Source of the DNA: CF-162 sp040882565
Lineage (GTDB): Bacteria; Chloroflexota; Dehalococcoidia; SM23-28-2; RBG-16-64-32
Direction: 5' to 3'
Assembly: GCA_040882565.1 (NCBI GenBank)
Contig: JBBEAZ010000023.1
Location: 44,756-108,755, forward strand
DNA: 64,000 bases
The first letter of the stretch is position 1. The number at the start of each line of letters is the position of its first letter. The notes beneath the pieces were generated by a model. The model was not told the origin of the DNA. It saw nothing but the letters and a program-made list of their open reading frames with translations, and did not search any database. This document shows, in pieces, positions 1 to 8,096 of this stretch. The position numbers were made by a program, and so were the translations under genes.

Positions 1-676
1 GGATGCCAAGGCCGTTGATCATCGTCGTGTGCGAGTCGGTGCCAACGAGGGTATCGGGGAACGCGATCGTGACGCCATCAGTCTGCACGGTCTGGACAAC
101 AGAGCCGAGGAACTCAAGATTGACCTGGTGCACGATGCCGGCGCCGGGCGGCACCACTCGGAAGTTGCGGAAGGCGTTCTGAGCCCAGCGCAGGAAGGCG
201 TAGCGGTCGCGGTTGCGTTCGTATTCGAAGTCGACGTTGATGCGGAAGGCGTCCGGCCCGCCGAAGGAGTCGACCTGGACCGAATGGTCAATCACGAGGT
301 CGACGGGCAGCGACGGGTTGACGCGCTCCGGGTCGCCGCCCTTGCGCGCGATCTCGGAGCGGATACAGGCGAGGTCAACGACGACGGGAATGCCGGTGAA
401 GTCCTGCAAGAGGACGCGCGCAGGGAGGAACGGCACCTCGCGCCCGCCGGCGGCGGTCGGCGACCACCCGGCAAGGGCGACGATGTCTTCCTGGGTGACG
501 ATCTCGCCGTCGTAGCGGCGGAGGAGGTTCTCGAGCAGGATGCGGATCGAGAACGGGAGCCGTGCAATCTCAGTGACTCCGGCGCGTTCGAGCGCGGCGA
601 GATCGTAGTAGTGTACGGCGCCGGCCGCGGTATCGAGACCGGTAAGAGCGCCAAACGGGTCGGGGCGGTCTTGCAT
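1..676 (-). CDS. acnA: Aconitate hydratase A, N-terminal part (cut by left edge)
   Basis: Encodes about 225 N-terminal residues of a cytosolic aconitase (citrate to isocitrate, TCA cycle). The start is MQDRPDPFGALTG at 676. Family landmarks are LLENLLRRYDG, VLLQDFTGIPVVVDLA, DLVIDHSVQVD and GTDSHTTMINGLG, the last near the cut end. The Fe-S cysteines and the rest of the protein lie beyond the left edge, so completeness cannot be judged. A GAGG ribosome binding site lies six bases before the start, and a TACACT -10-like box lies just upstream of that. It is divergent from the AsnC-type gene. Identification is secure from the conserved blocks. Confidence 0.94.
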   Translation of the reverse strand, partial: MQDRPDPFGALTGLDTAAGAVHYYDLAALERAGVTEIARLPFSIRILLENLLRRYDGEIVTQEDIVALAGWSPTAAGGREVPFLPARVLLQDFTGIPVVVDLACIRSEIARKGGDPERVNPSLPVDLVIDHSVQVDSFGGPDAFRINVDFEYERNRDRYAFLRWAQNAFRNFRVVPPGAGIVHQVNLEFLGSVVQTVQTDGVTIAFPDTLVGTDSHTTMINGLGI

Positions 677-742
677 CGGTAACCTCAGTGTATCAGCGGT
701 GCGGCGGCTGCGGAATGCGCTCGTGCGAACGCGGGCATCTTG

Positions 743-748
743 TATAAT
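743..748 (+). promoter_or_regulatory. -10 box (TATAAT) for the AsnC-like gene
   Basis: A perfect TATAAT lies about 58 bases before the chosen start at 806. No convincing -35 is visible. It lies between the divergent acnA and AsnC-like genes and so probably serves the rightward transcript. Confidence 0.5.
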
Positions 749-805
749 GGCGCCACGCCCGATACCGTCGATATTCGCCCGTTTGCTGAGAAGGAGCCCG
801 CCCGG

Positions 806-1042
806 ATGGCGATCAAAGCCTACGTCCTGATCGTGACAGACCCCGGCAAGACCAAGCACGTCTTTGAGGAGATCCAGGGCCTGGACGGGATCCAGGAAGT
901 GCACGAGGTGATGGGCCCCTACGACATCGTCGTCGAGATCCTCGCGGCGAACCTGCAAGAGATCCCGAAAATCCTCGGCGACCGCATCCGCCCGATCGAC
1001 GGCGTCCAGAGCACGACCTCGCTCGTCACCTTCCCCGACTGA
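806..1042 (+). CDS. Lrp/AsnC-type ligand-binding (RAM) domain protein
   Basis: A 78-residue protein containing only the effector-binding alpha-beta domain of Lrp/AsnC regulators, without a DNA-binding helix-turn-helix. Visible features are MAIKAYVLIVTDPGKTKHV, GIQEVHEVMGPYDIVVEI and a terminal VQSTTSLVTFPD, the usual dimer strand. The ATG at 806 is chosen because AAGGAG lies nine bases upstream; the longer frame from a TTG at 740 would start inside the -10 box. Stand-alone proteins of this kind form oligomeric barrels that sense small molecules such as amino acids, but the ligand cannot be read here. The next gene starts eight bases downstream. Confidence 0.85.
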   Translation: MAIKAYVLIVTDPGKTKHVFEEIQGLDGIQEVHEVMGPYDIVVEILAANLQEIPKILGDRIRPIDGVQSTTSLVTFPD

Positions 1043-1050
1043 GGGCCACG

Positions 1051-1530
1051 ATGCGCCCGCCGTGGCCAGCGATTGTGCTAGCCGCCGCCGTCTCACTAAT
1101 TGTGGTGGGTTGCGGCGATTCTGACGACGACGAAGACCCGCCTGAGACGACTCCTGACCACATCTCGCTCCAGGGTGTCGATGACGAGTTTCTTGATGGG
1201 ATCGGCATGACCCTTGAGCCCCCGACTGAATCCGACTCGCCTGTCATAACCGCCGACGAGGCCGAGCAAACAGCGCGTGATAACGGACGCGCGGCTGAGG
1301 AAGTGCGCGAAGTTGTGCTCGCGCATCTGCATGACATGAGCGAGACTACTGAAGACGGCCTGCTGGTCTGGGTCGTCAATTTCGAGACGGAGGGCGAACC
1401 ACCGGGAATGGCGGGCGGCCCCGGCCCCGCATCCACTGGCGAAGTCGAACTCAAGCTGCTGGTCAACTTCATCGACGCAACTACGGGCGATTGGCTATAT
1501 GCGATGGAAAGCAGCGGTCCCGTAGAGTAG
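1051..1530 (+). CDS. Exported lipoprotein of unknown function
   Basis: 159 residues with an N-terminal hydrophobic segment ending in the lipobox IVVGC (Cys at residue 21), followed by an Asp-rich stretch, so a lipid-anchored extracytoplasmic protein is predicted. The mature part contains EEVREVVLAHLHD, LLVWVVNFE and LLVNFIDATTGDWLYAM. The last recalls the ATG(D/E) beta-hairpin of PepSY-like domains, but I do not assign that family. It is paralogous to the next gene, which has the same EVRxVLLA(R/H), LVWVVxF and DATTG(D/E) blocks in the same order. It probably shares a transcript with the AsnC-like gene. Confidence 0.72.
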   Translation: MRPPWPAIVLAAAVSLIVVGCGDSDDDEDPPETTPDHISLQGVDDEFLDGIGMTLEPPTESDSPVITADEAEQTARDNGRAAEEVREVVLAHLHDMSETTEDGLLVWVVNFETEGEPPGMAGGPGPASTGEVELKLLVNFIDATTGDWLYAMESSGPVE

Positions 1531-1559
1531 AGCGCCCGCCCGCCGCTGGACGGCGGCGC

Positions 1560-1565
1560 TACAAT
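1560..1565 (+). promoter_or_regulatory. -10 box (TACAAT) six bases before a GTG start
   Basis: TACAAT is followed by exactly six bases and then the GTG start of the next gene, with no ribosome binding site. Transcription would begin at or next to the start codon, giving a leaderless mRNA. Confidence 0.5.
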
Positions 1566-1571
1566 CGTCGC

Positions 1572-2057
1572 GTGAGTACACGCGCGCTGATCCTGGCCAC
1601 ACTTCCCGTCGCCGCGCTGCTCGCTGTGGTCTCGCTGATCGGCGTCACCGGCGGCGGATCACCCTCGTGGGAATCGCCACTCGTGGGGGTGTCAACAGAG
1701 TACTTTGTGCAGCTTGACCTCGAACTCCCGGAGCGCGGAGCGCGACCAGAAGTGACCAGCGCCGAAGCGAGCGAGATTGCGCGCAGGCATTACCAGGGAG
1801 AGGTGCGACAGGTGTTACTGGCGCGGATCCATCGTGGCGGTGCGCTCGACAGGGGCAGGCTGGTTTGGGTCGTGAGCTTTGATCCCAAAACGATAGTGGC
1901 CATGTCCCCTTCCGGTTGGTCGGGCCCTTATCAGACAACAATGAGCGGGCAGCCAGATTTTGGCGAAGTCATCTATTCCCTGCTCTTTGTCGATGCCGCA
2001 ACGGGCGAATCACTAACCGGACATGCGGCCCAGCAACTCCCGGACTACATGCGTTAA
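1572..2057 (+). CDS. Membrane-anchored or exported protein, paralogue of the preceding lipoprotein
   Basis: 161 residues starting VSTRALILATLPVAALLAVV, a signal or anchor helix with no lipobox Cys. The mature region shares EVRQVLLARIH, RLVWVVSF and LLFVDAATGESL with the upstream gene, so the pair arose by tandem duplication. The GTG at 1572 is preferred over an earlier frame start because the hydrophobic helix begins there and a TACAAT box lies six bases upstream. Its TAA overlaps the stop codon of the convergent uracil-DNA glycosylase gene at a TTAA. Function unknown. Confidence 0.7.
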   Translation: MSTRALILATLPVAALLAVVSLIGVTGGGSPSWESPLVGVSTEYFVQLDLELPERGARPEVTSAEASEIARRHYQGEVRQVLLARIHRGGALDRGRLVWVVSFDPKTIVAMSPSGWSGPYQTTMSGQPDFGEVIYSLLFVDAATGESLTGHAAQQLPDYMR

Positions 2058-2719
2058 CCCGCCAGCTCCCGCGCCCGACTGAACACCCCGTCGAACATCT
2101 CCTCCGTCAGCCGACCCGTGAACGTGTTCTGCTGACTCGGGTGGAACGAGCAGATGATCGTCCGCCCATCGTCCAATGCGATCTCGGCGCCGTGGCTGAA
2201 CTTCGGGAACGGGCGCAGGCGCACGGCGAGCGCGAGGCCGGCGAGCGCATACGCGCCCAGCGCCACGAAGACGCGTAGCTCGGTCAGCAGGGCGATCTCT
2301 CGCTCTAGATACGGCAGGCAGTTGTCGCGCTCCTGCGGCGTGGGTTTGTTGTCCGGCGGGGCGCAGCGGTTGACCGCGGCGATATAGGCGCCGGTCAGGC
2401 GCAGGCCGTCGTTGCGGCTGACGCTCAGCGGCTGGTTCGCGAAGCCGTTCGCGTGCAGCGCGCGGTACAGCCAATCGCCTGAGCGATCGCCTGTGAACAC
2501 GCGGCCCGTGCGGTTGCCGCCGTGGGCGACCGGCGCAAGGCCGACGACGAGCAGGCGGGCCTGCGGATCGCCGAAGCCGGGAACCGGGCGGCCCCAGTAC
2601 TCCCAGTCGCGGAACGCGGCGCGCTTCTCCCGGGCCACCCGCTCGCGCCACGCGACCAGCCGCGGGCAAAGAAAGCACTCGATCACTTCACTGCAGACGC
2701 GTTCGAGGGAGTCGGACAA
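2054..2719 (-). CDS. udgB: Uracil-DNA glycosylase, family 5 (UDGb)
   Basis: A 221-residue base-excision repair enzyme that removes uracil (and, in this family, other deaminated bases) from DNA. Motif A is GLAPVAHGGNRTGRVFTGD, diagnostic for family 5, which lacks the usual polar catalytic residue here. The C-terminal loop is HPSQQNTFTG. Four cysteines (two in CSEVIECFLC, NRCAPPD and DNCLPY) could ligate the 4Fe-4S cluster typical of families 4 and 5. The apparent start is TTG at 2719 without a clear ribosome binding site, so the exact N-terminus is uncertain by up to a dozen residues. Its stop shares TTAA with the convergent gene. Confidence 0.9.
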   Translation of the reverse strand: MSDSLERVCSEVIECFLCPRLVAWRERVAREKRAAFRDWEYWGRPVPGFGDPQARLLVVGLAPVAHGGNRTGRVFTGDRSGDWLYRALHANGFANQPLSVSRNDGLRLTGAYIAAVNRCAPPDNKPTPQERDNCLPYLEREIALLTELRVFVALGAYALAGLALAVRLRPFPKFSHGAEIALDDGRTIICSFHPSQQNTFTGRLTEEMFDGVFSRARELAG

Positions 2720-2798
2720 CGGAAGGAGCCAGGACGAAGAGCCAGTCGTGGCGTCTAATCCCTTGCTACTTGCTCCTGACTCCTTGCTACTGCAAAAG

Positions 2799-2875
2799 TG
2801 GTGCCCCCGGCGGGATTCGAACCCGCGATCTCCACCTTGAAAGGGTGGCGTCCTAGGCCGCTAGACGACGGGGGC
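2799..2875 (-). tRNA. tRNA-Glu (anticodon TTC), CCA encoded
   Basis: The reverse strand reads GCCCCCGTCGTCTAGCGG at the 5' end. The anticodon stem CCACC/GGTGG encloses loop CTTTCAA (anticodon TTC), the T-arm is GCGGGTTCGAATCCCGC, and the acceptor closes with CGGGGGC, discriminator A and encoded CCA (2801-2799). Confidence 0.97.
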
Positions 2876-2884
2876 AGCGCAATT

Positions 2885-2914
2885 ATTGTATTTGAACGGC
2901 TGTGCCAGCGCCAA
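2885..2914 (-). promoter_or_regulatory. Promoter of tRNA-Glu
   Basis: On the reverse strand TTGGCG (2914-2909), 18 bases, TACAAT (2890-2885), then nine bases to the mature tRNA 5' end. Confidence 0.6.
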
Positions 2915-3052
2915 CGATTTGCGGAGGTCGGAGGCGGCTGCCGGCGCCGCTTACCGCCCGCCAACTTCGTTGACCGCGTGCTTCAGATTCAGATACACTC
3001 GCCAAGCTATACTCGGAGCACCCCCGTCCATCTGATTGGAGATAGCGACACT

Positions 3053-4669
3053 GTGACAGGCAGCGCTCTCCGACCCGCATTCCTCATATCCCTGGCAGTA
3101 ATCTTCGCGGCCGTCGCCTTCCAGGCGAGCGGCCCTTCTGCAGTTGGGGCGATCGACGTCGACCCGGTTATCTGGCAGCTTTCGACCGACTACCCCGAAA
3201 CTCTGCCCGGCGATGTTACCCTGCCGATCAAGACCGTCTACCTCAAGACGCATGACGGCTCGCTCTGGATGTCCACCTACGACGACCACCCCAAGGCGGT
3301 GTCCGGCCCGGCTGCGATCCACGACCTCATCAACATCTACGGTCAGCAGGGCATCCAGGTCGCGGCGTGGTTCGTGCCGTACGGGACTGACTACGGCCCG
3401 CAGATCGAGATCGCCAAGCAGGTCATCGACGCTGGCGTCACTGCGCTCTACGCGGACCTCGAGCCCTTCCCCGGCTTCTGCTTCCTCCAATGCCGGGAGC
3501 TGGCGGAGAACTTCTGGAAGCCACTGCGCCAGCAGCGCCCAAACGCGCACCTCGGCGTGATCTACGACCCGCGTCCCTGGTGGTGGGAGCAATCGGCGAC
3601 GGCGCACTGGTTCTCAGTCGCTGATTCGGCGCTGCCGATGTGCTACTGGGAGAGCTACTCCGGGCAGACGCCGTGGGACGACCCCGCTGGCTGTGTCTTG
3701 CAGGCATACGCCGACCTGGCGATCCTGTCGCCGGGGCATCCGCTGCAATACATCCCGATGCTCCAGGGCGATTCGACGCCGGCGCGCTTCAAGCAAGCGC
3801 TGGACGCGGCAGCTTCCGTCAGCTCGGAGAAGGTCAGCGTCTGGCGGCGCGGCGTCGTAAGCGCAGACGTCTGGGCGTTGATCGGCCAGTACCAGGAGCC
3901 GGTCTTCGTCCACTGCCGGCAGACGCTCGCCAACGATTGCCTGTTCCGCGAACTCTACGACTCCGGTGTCTGGCTGATGCAGGGCGGCGCAAGGTTCCGC
4001 TTCCCCAGCGACGACGTACTGGCCCGCATGGGTTACTCGCTGGACAACGTGCAGATCGTCGAGCAGGGCTTCCTCGACAACGTGGCGCGATTGCCCGTCG
4101 ATGGCACACTGCTGGTCGAAGAGAACGGCGCGGACGTATACGTCGTCTATGGCGGGACGCGCTATTTGATGGGCGCCACGGACTACGAGGCTCTAGGGCT
4201 CGACCCGGCGTCTCTGCGGCGGATACCGATCGGGACGATGGAGCAGGTGGGGACGGTACCGCCCGACTTCACGCAGCTCCGGGAGGTCTCGTCCGTTGAG
4301 CAGTACCTCGTGCTGCGGGGGATGCGCATCCTGATCGACCAAACGGTAGCTGCTGCGCTCGCCGCGACGGGCCTGGGCGGCGCGTCGTACGTCGTGTCGG
4401 ACGGTGCACTCCTAACGTTCCCGGAGGCGGAGGTCGAACGGGGCGATACGGACTGCAGCGGTCTGATCGGCACGGTCGACGTCCTGCAGGCGTTGCAGCT
4501 CAGCTCCGACCTGCCGAACGGCGCAATCTGCTACCAATCGGCAGACGTGAACTGCGACGGCCTTCCGGCGACGTTAGACGCGCTTCTGATCCTGCTCTTC
4601 GTGACGGGAGATTCTCCGGCGCTGCCGGACGACTGCGCGCCGATCGGCACGATGGCGCCGCTGCACTAG
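3053..4669 (+). CDS. Secreted protein with C-terminal dockerin-like repeats
   Basis: 538 residues. The GTG at 3053 has GGAG upstream and opens a signal peptide (VTGSALRPAFLISLAVIF, then AFQASGPSAVGA); earlier in-frame codons run through the tRNA. The central part, with KTVYLKTHDGSLWMS, GIQVAAWFVPYG, DAGVTALYADLEPFPG and HLGVIYDPRPWWW, looks like a TIM-barrel glycoside-hydrolase-type domain, but I cannot name a family. The C-terminal 60 residues hold two calcium-loop repeats (GDTDCSGLIGTVDVLQAL and ADVNCDGLPATLDALLILL) of the dockerin type. Two other proteins in this window carry the same module. No cohesin partner is visible. Confidence 0.78.
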   Translation: MTGSALRPAFLISLAVIFAAVAFQASGPSAVGAIDVDPVIWQLSTDYPETLPGDVTLPIKTVYLKTHDGSLWMSTYDDHPKAVSGPAAIHDLINIYGQQGIQVAAWFVPYGTDYGPQIEIAKQVIDAGVTALYADLEPFPGFCFLQCRELAENFWKPLRQQRPNAHLGVIYDPRPWWWEQSATAHWFSVADSALPMCYWESYSGQTPWDDPAGCVLQAYADLAILSPGHPLQYIPMLQGDSTPARFKQALDAAASVSSEKVSVWRRGVVSADVWALIGQYQEPVFVHCRQTLANDCLFRELYDSGVWLMQGGARFRFPSDDVLARMGYSLDNVQIVEQGFLDNVARLPVDGTLLVEENGADVYVVYGGTRYLMGATDYEALGLDPASLRRIPIGTMEQVGTVPPDFTQLREVSSVEQYLVLRGMRILIDQTVAAALAATGLGGASYVVSDGALLTFPEAEVERGDTDCSGLIGTVDVLQALQLSSDLPNGAICYQSADVNCDGLPATLDALLILLFVTGDSPALPDDCAPIGTMAPLH

Positions 4670-4755
4670 CCGCGTTGCGGAATCGCGCAGTTTACGCTAG
4701 GGTTCGAGCTACGGCGCGCCCGTCCCAAACAGGCGCCAACAGAGGGAGATAGACA

Positions 4756-6000
4756 ATGCGTCCTCAGCGACTCAACTTCGGTATTTTCATGGCTCCGTTC
4801 CACCGCGAAGGTGAGAACCCTACCCTGTGCTACCAGCGCGACCTTGAACTCCTCCAGGCGCTGGACCACCTCGGCTACGACGAAGCCTGGATCGGCGAGC
4901 ACCACTCTGGCGGCTGGGAGATCATCGCCAGCCCGGAGCTCTTCATCGCAACTGCCGCCGAGCGCACAAAGAACATCCGCCTCGGCACGGGCGTCATCAG
5001 CATCCCGTACCACCACCCGTTCCACATCGCCGACCGCATGGTCCTCCTCGATCACCTGACGCGGGGCCGCATAATGCTCGGCGTCGGGCCGGGCGCTCTG
5101 CCTGGCGACGCAAACATGCTGGGGATCGAGACGACCACCCAGCGTCCGCGAATGGAAGAGGGCCTGGGCATCATCATCAAGCTGATGACTTCCGACGAGC
5201 CGATCACCTACAAGAGCGACTGGTTCGAGCTACGCGACGCCATACTACAGATCAAGCCCTACCAGCGCCCGACGATGCCGATGGCCGTTGCCTCCACGAT
5301 CAGTCCGTCGGGCATGACGGCCGCAGGCAAGCACGGCATCGGCGTGCTCTCGGTCGCGTCGTACTCGGAGGCAGGCTTGCAAGCGCTGGCCACACAGTGG
5401 AACTTCTGCGAGGAGGCCGCCGTGAAGTATGGCAAGCCGGCCCCTGACCGCAGCAACTGGCGGGTCGTGATGCCCTTCCACCTCGCCGAGTCCAAAGAAG
5501 AGGCGATCGCCGACGTCGAGCAAGGCCTCTTAAACTGGTCGACGTACTTCATCGATACCCTCGGGCCGCCCGGCTTCACGCCGATCAAGAACGGCCGCGA
5601 GGGGGTCGACCAGTTGACCCGCTTCGGAGGCGTCGTCGGCACGCCAGATGAGGCAATCGAGACGATCGAGAAACTGCAGGACATCTCTGGTGGCTTCGGC
5701 ACAATCCTCGCCTTCGGGCACGAATGGGCGAACCGTGAGAAGACCCTGAAGAGCTACGAGCTGATGGCCCGCCACGTCATGCCTCGTTTCCAGGACACTA
5801 CCAGTTGGGTCCACCGCTCAGGCGATTACTTGCGCCAGAACAAGGTTCCCCTTATGAGCGGCGCTGCCACGGCGATCCTCCAGGCTATTGCGGACCACAC
5901 CGCCGCTAAGACGCAGACGAGTGACGGCTCGGGAGTCACCGCGCCTGGTAACGGTCAACAAGCGGTGGCGCCGGCCAAGAAGAAAGAGAAGGCGAAGTAG
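4756..6000 (+). CDS. LLM-class flavin-dependent oxidoreductase
   Basis: 414 residues of the bacterial-luciferase-like monooxygenase superfamily (FMN or F420 dependent). Family signatures are RLNFGIFMAPFH at the start, LGYDEAWIGEHHSGGWE, IRLGTGVISIPYHHPFHIADR and DHLTRGRIMLGVGPGAL. Within the superfamily it resembles limonene-1,2-monooxygenase-like oxygenases. Substrate is unknown. GAGGGAGATAGACA provides the ribosome binding site. The last 35 or so residues are a low-complexity Ala/Gly/Lys tail ending KKKEKAK, outside the catalytic barrel. It stands alone, convergent with the PAC2 gene. Confidence 0.92.
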   Translation: MRPQRLNFGIFMAPFHREGENPTLCYQRDLELLQALDHLGYDEAWIGEHHSGGWEIIASPELFIATAAERTKNIRLGTGVISIPYHHPFHIADRMVLLDHLTRGRIMLGVGPGALPGDANMLGIETTTQRPRMEEGLGIIIKLMTSDEPITYKSDWFELRDAILQIKPYQRPTMPMAVASTISPSGMTAAGKHGIGVLSVASYSEAGLQALATQWNFCEEAAVKYGKPAPDRSNWRVVMPFHLAESKEEAIADVEQGLLNWSTYFIDTLGPPGFTPIKNGREGVDQLTRFGGVVGTPDEAIETIEKLQDISGGFGTILAFGHEWANREKTLKSYELMARHVMPRFQDTTSWVHRSGDYLRQNKVPLMSGAATAILQAIADHTAAKTQTSDGSGVTAPGNGQQAVAPAKKKEKAK

Positions 6001-6013
6001 CGGCAGGACCGCG

Positions 6014-6889
6014 CTAGTCGAAGCGCTTCTCTATGTCCCGCAGGAACGACTCTAGCTCGGGCGAGAGCTTGTCGTCGCTGGGGACGTCGCCGGGGCGCTC
6101 GGCGTCGTAGGCAGCTTCCAGTTCAGAGAGCCACGCCTTCAGACGCGGGTCGTCGGCGACGCTCTCGTTGATCGCATCCGTCTGGCGCTCCGACTGCTCG
6201 GCGAGCTGGTCCAGCTTCAGGCCAAGGCCATGGATCGCGTCGAGGAGCTGCAAGAGCGCATAGAGCCCGGTGTAGTCGCGCTCTAACTGCGCGTACGCCG
6301 GGAGCTGGAGCACCATCCCCGACGTCTCCATTCCCAGCGCCGCCGCGGACGTGGTGACCGTTGCCAGGATCGTCGTCGGGCCTTCGTAAGTGCTCTCGCG
6401 GACCCCCGCCTTGCGCATGCGCGCGGTCGTGTCTTCGCTGGTGGCGCCGCCGCTCGCGACCGGCGGGCGCGTGTGCGGGACGGGCGCATACATCGAGCCG
6501 ATGAGCGCGTACTCCCGCACACCGAAGTGCGTGCAGATGTCGAGCACGCCTTCCGAGTACTCGTCGCCGTTGGCGTGGGGTTCGAGAGCGTGGAGGAGGA
6601 GCCAGTCGCGGTCTTGCTTGTCGCGGGCGTGGTGGAGGCGCGTGTTGGGGACGGAGATCTCGCGCTTGCCCTCGCGGCGGTACATCGTCGGCCGGTAGCG
6701 CGTGAAGTCGTAGTAACGGCCGGGGCGGGCCAGTTCGCCGATCGGCTGGCCACCGAACGTCTCTTCGAGAAACGTGAGGGCCATCGTGCCGACGGAGCCG
6801 ACGTCGACCCATGGCTGGAGCGACACAAACATGCGCGGCTCGTTGAGCGGCGGCACGTCGATGATCTCGAACGGCCCGACCTGTGTCAC
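6014..6889 (-). CDS. PAC2-family protein
   Basis: 291 residues similar to archaeal and actinobacterial PAC2 (proteasome assembly chaperone 2) proteins: MFVSLQPWVDVGSVGTMAL, YYDFTRYRPTM, GVREYALIGSMYAPVPHTRP, TTILATVTTSAAALGME and a charged C-terminal helical region ending in ESFLRDIEKRFD. No proteasome gene is in view, and the role in bacteria is unclear. The start is GTG at 6889, with GACAAT exactly six bases upstream and no ribosome binding site, suggesting a leaderless transcript. The MFS pseudogene stops five bases upstream. Confidence 0.85.
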   Translation of the reverse strand: MTQVGPFEIIDVPPLNEPRMFVSLQPWVDVGSVGTMALTFLEETFGGQPIGELARPGRYYDFTRYRPTMYRREGKREISVPNTRLHHARDKQDRDWLLLHALEPHANGDEYSEGVLDICTHFGVREYALIGSMYAPVPHTRPPVASGGATSEDTTARMRKAGVRESTYEGPTTILATVTTSAAALGMETSGMVLQLPAYAQLERDYTGLYALLQLLDAIHGLGLKLDQLAEQSERQTDAINESVADDPRLKAWLSELEAAYDAERPGDVPSDDKLSPELESFLRDIEKRFD

Positions 6890-6893
6890 ACAG

Positions 6894-8052
6894 TTATTGT
6901 CGCACAGAGGAGTCGCCGTCGCGTCCCCCGGACGTGGCCAACATCGCCAGCATCAACAAGCACAACAGCGGTGTCACCGCCACGCCCTCCGTCGGCCCCG
7001 CCGACGCCAGCACGGCGCCCTGCATAACCGGAAACACGAGCGCGCCCGAGTTGCCCGCCGTCACCAGCCCCGCCATCGTGCTCGGCGTGGCGTCGCGGGC
7101 GCCGATCGCCATCGCCAGCGGCCAGATCGGGCCGAAAGCGAAGCCGGTGACGAGCGCCGCCGCGAAGGCCACGGCGAGCACGTCGCCCAGCACCGCCAGC
7201 ACGACCGAGGCGAGCGCAGCGGCAACGATCGCGAACGCCAGGAGGCGTCGCGGGTGGTGGTCTGCGGCGAGCAGGCGCCCGCTGGCGACGCGCCCGACAG
7301 CCAGCGCTCCCCAGTAGCCTGACGTAACCGCCGCACCGGCGAGGACGCCTGCCTCCGCGGCGCGCTCCGTGTAGGAGGCCACCCATGATCCCAGTCCAAT
7401 CTCCGCTCCTACGTAGAGGAACAACAACACGCCCATCACGACCACGTGCGGGCGCAGCGCCAGGCGTACGGTCGTTTCGTGCTCGATCCGCACCTCCGGC
7501 TCACGCCAGGCGAACCCCGCCGCCAGCGCCACCACGGCGGCGAGCGCGACATAACCCGCCGTCACGTCCTCGGTAACCTCGAGCGACACGCCCGTGAAGA
7601 ACGGCCCGGCGATCGCGCCCAACGCGAAACACAGGTTCAGCCGGGTTGATCCCTTGGGCGGGCTCACGCGATACCGCAGCCACAAGCGAATGCGTCGCCG
7701 CAACGACCAGGCCGTCGCCAAGCCCGATGAATACCGAAGCGCCGACTGCAGCGGGCAATGACGGCGAGACTGCGAGCAGCAACAGGCCGAGCGACGCGAT
7801 CACCAACCCCAGCGCGGTCAGCAGTCTGCCATCGGCGCGGCCCAGTCGCAGCGACACGAACGCGGACGCCGATATCGAGCCGCCGGCCAGGCCGGTCACT
7901 ACGAGGCCCGCGACGCCGAGCGATACGTCGAAGTCGCGAGCGAAGAAGGAGAGCGCCGGCCCGAACGCCGTGACCCACAACCCGGCGCAGGCGAGACCGG
8001 CGAACGCGCCTGCGCGGGCACGCGTGGCGTCGGCAGGTGTGAGGACGGTCAT
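6894..8052 (-). pseudogene. MFS transporter, disrupted by one frameshift
   Basis: Two overlapping frames together give one major-facilitator permease. The first (from ATG at 8052) has VTAFGPALSFFARDFDVS, LGVAGLVVTGLAGGSIS and FIGLGDGLVVAATHSLVAAV, then leaves frame after SREPAQG. The second continues with STRLNLCFALGAIAGPFFTG through the remaining membrane helices to the stop at 6894. Removing one G from the GGG run (CCC on the top strand, 7651-7653) restores a single frame. This is either a real inactivating mutation or a homopolymer sequencing error. The substrate cannot be inferred. Confidence 0.82.
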
Positions 8053-8096
8053 GCGGCCTATTGTGCCGCGCGGATGCGGTTACGAGCGACGGGGCG

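Noticed and set aside
2761..2791. Repeated CTTGCTACT near the tRNA-Glu 3' end
   Set aside because: Only two short copies 21 bases apart; no array and no matching element elsewhere in the window.
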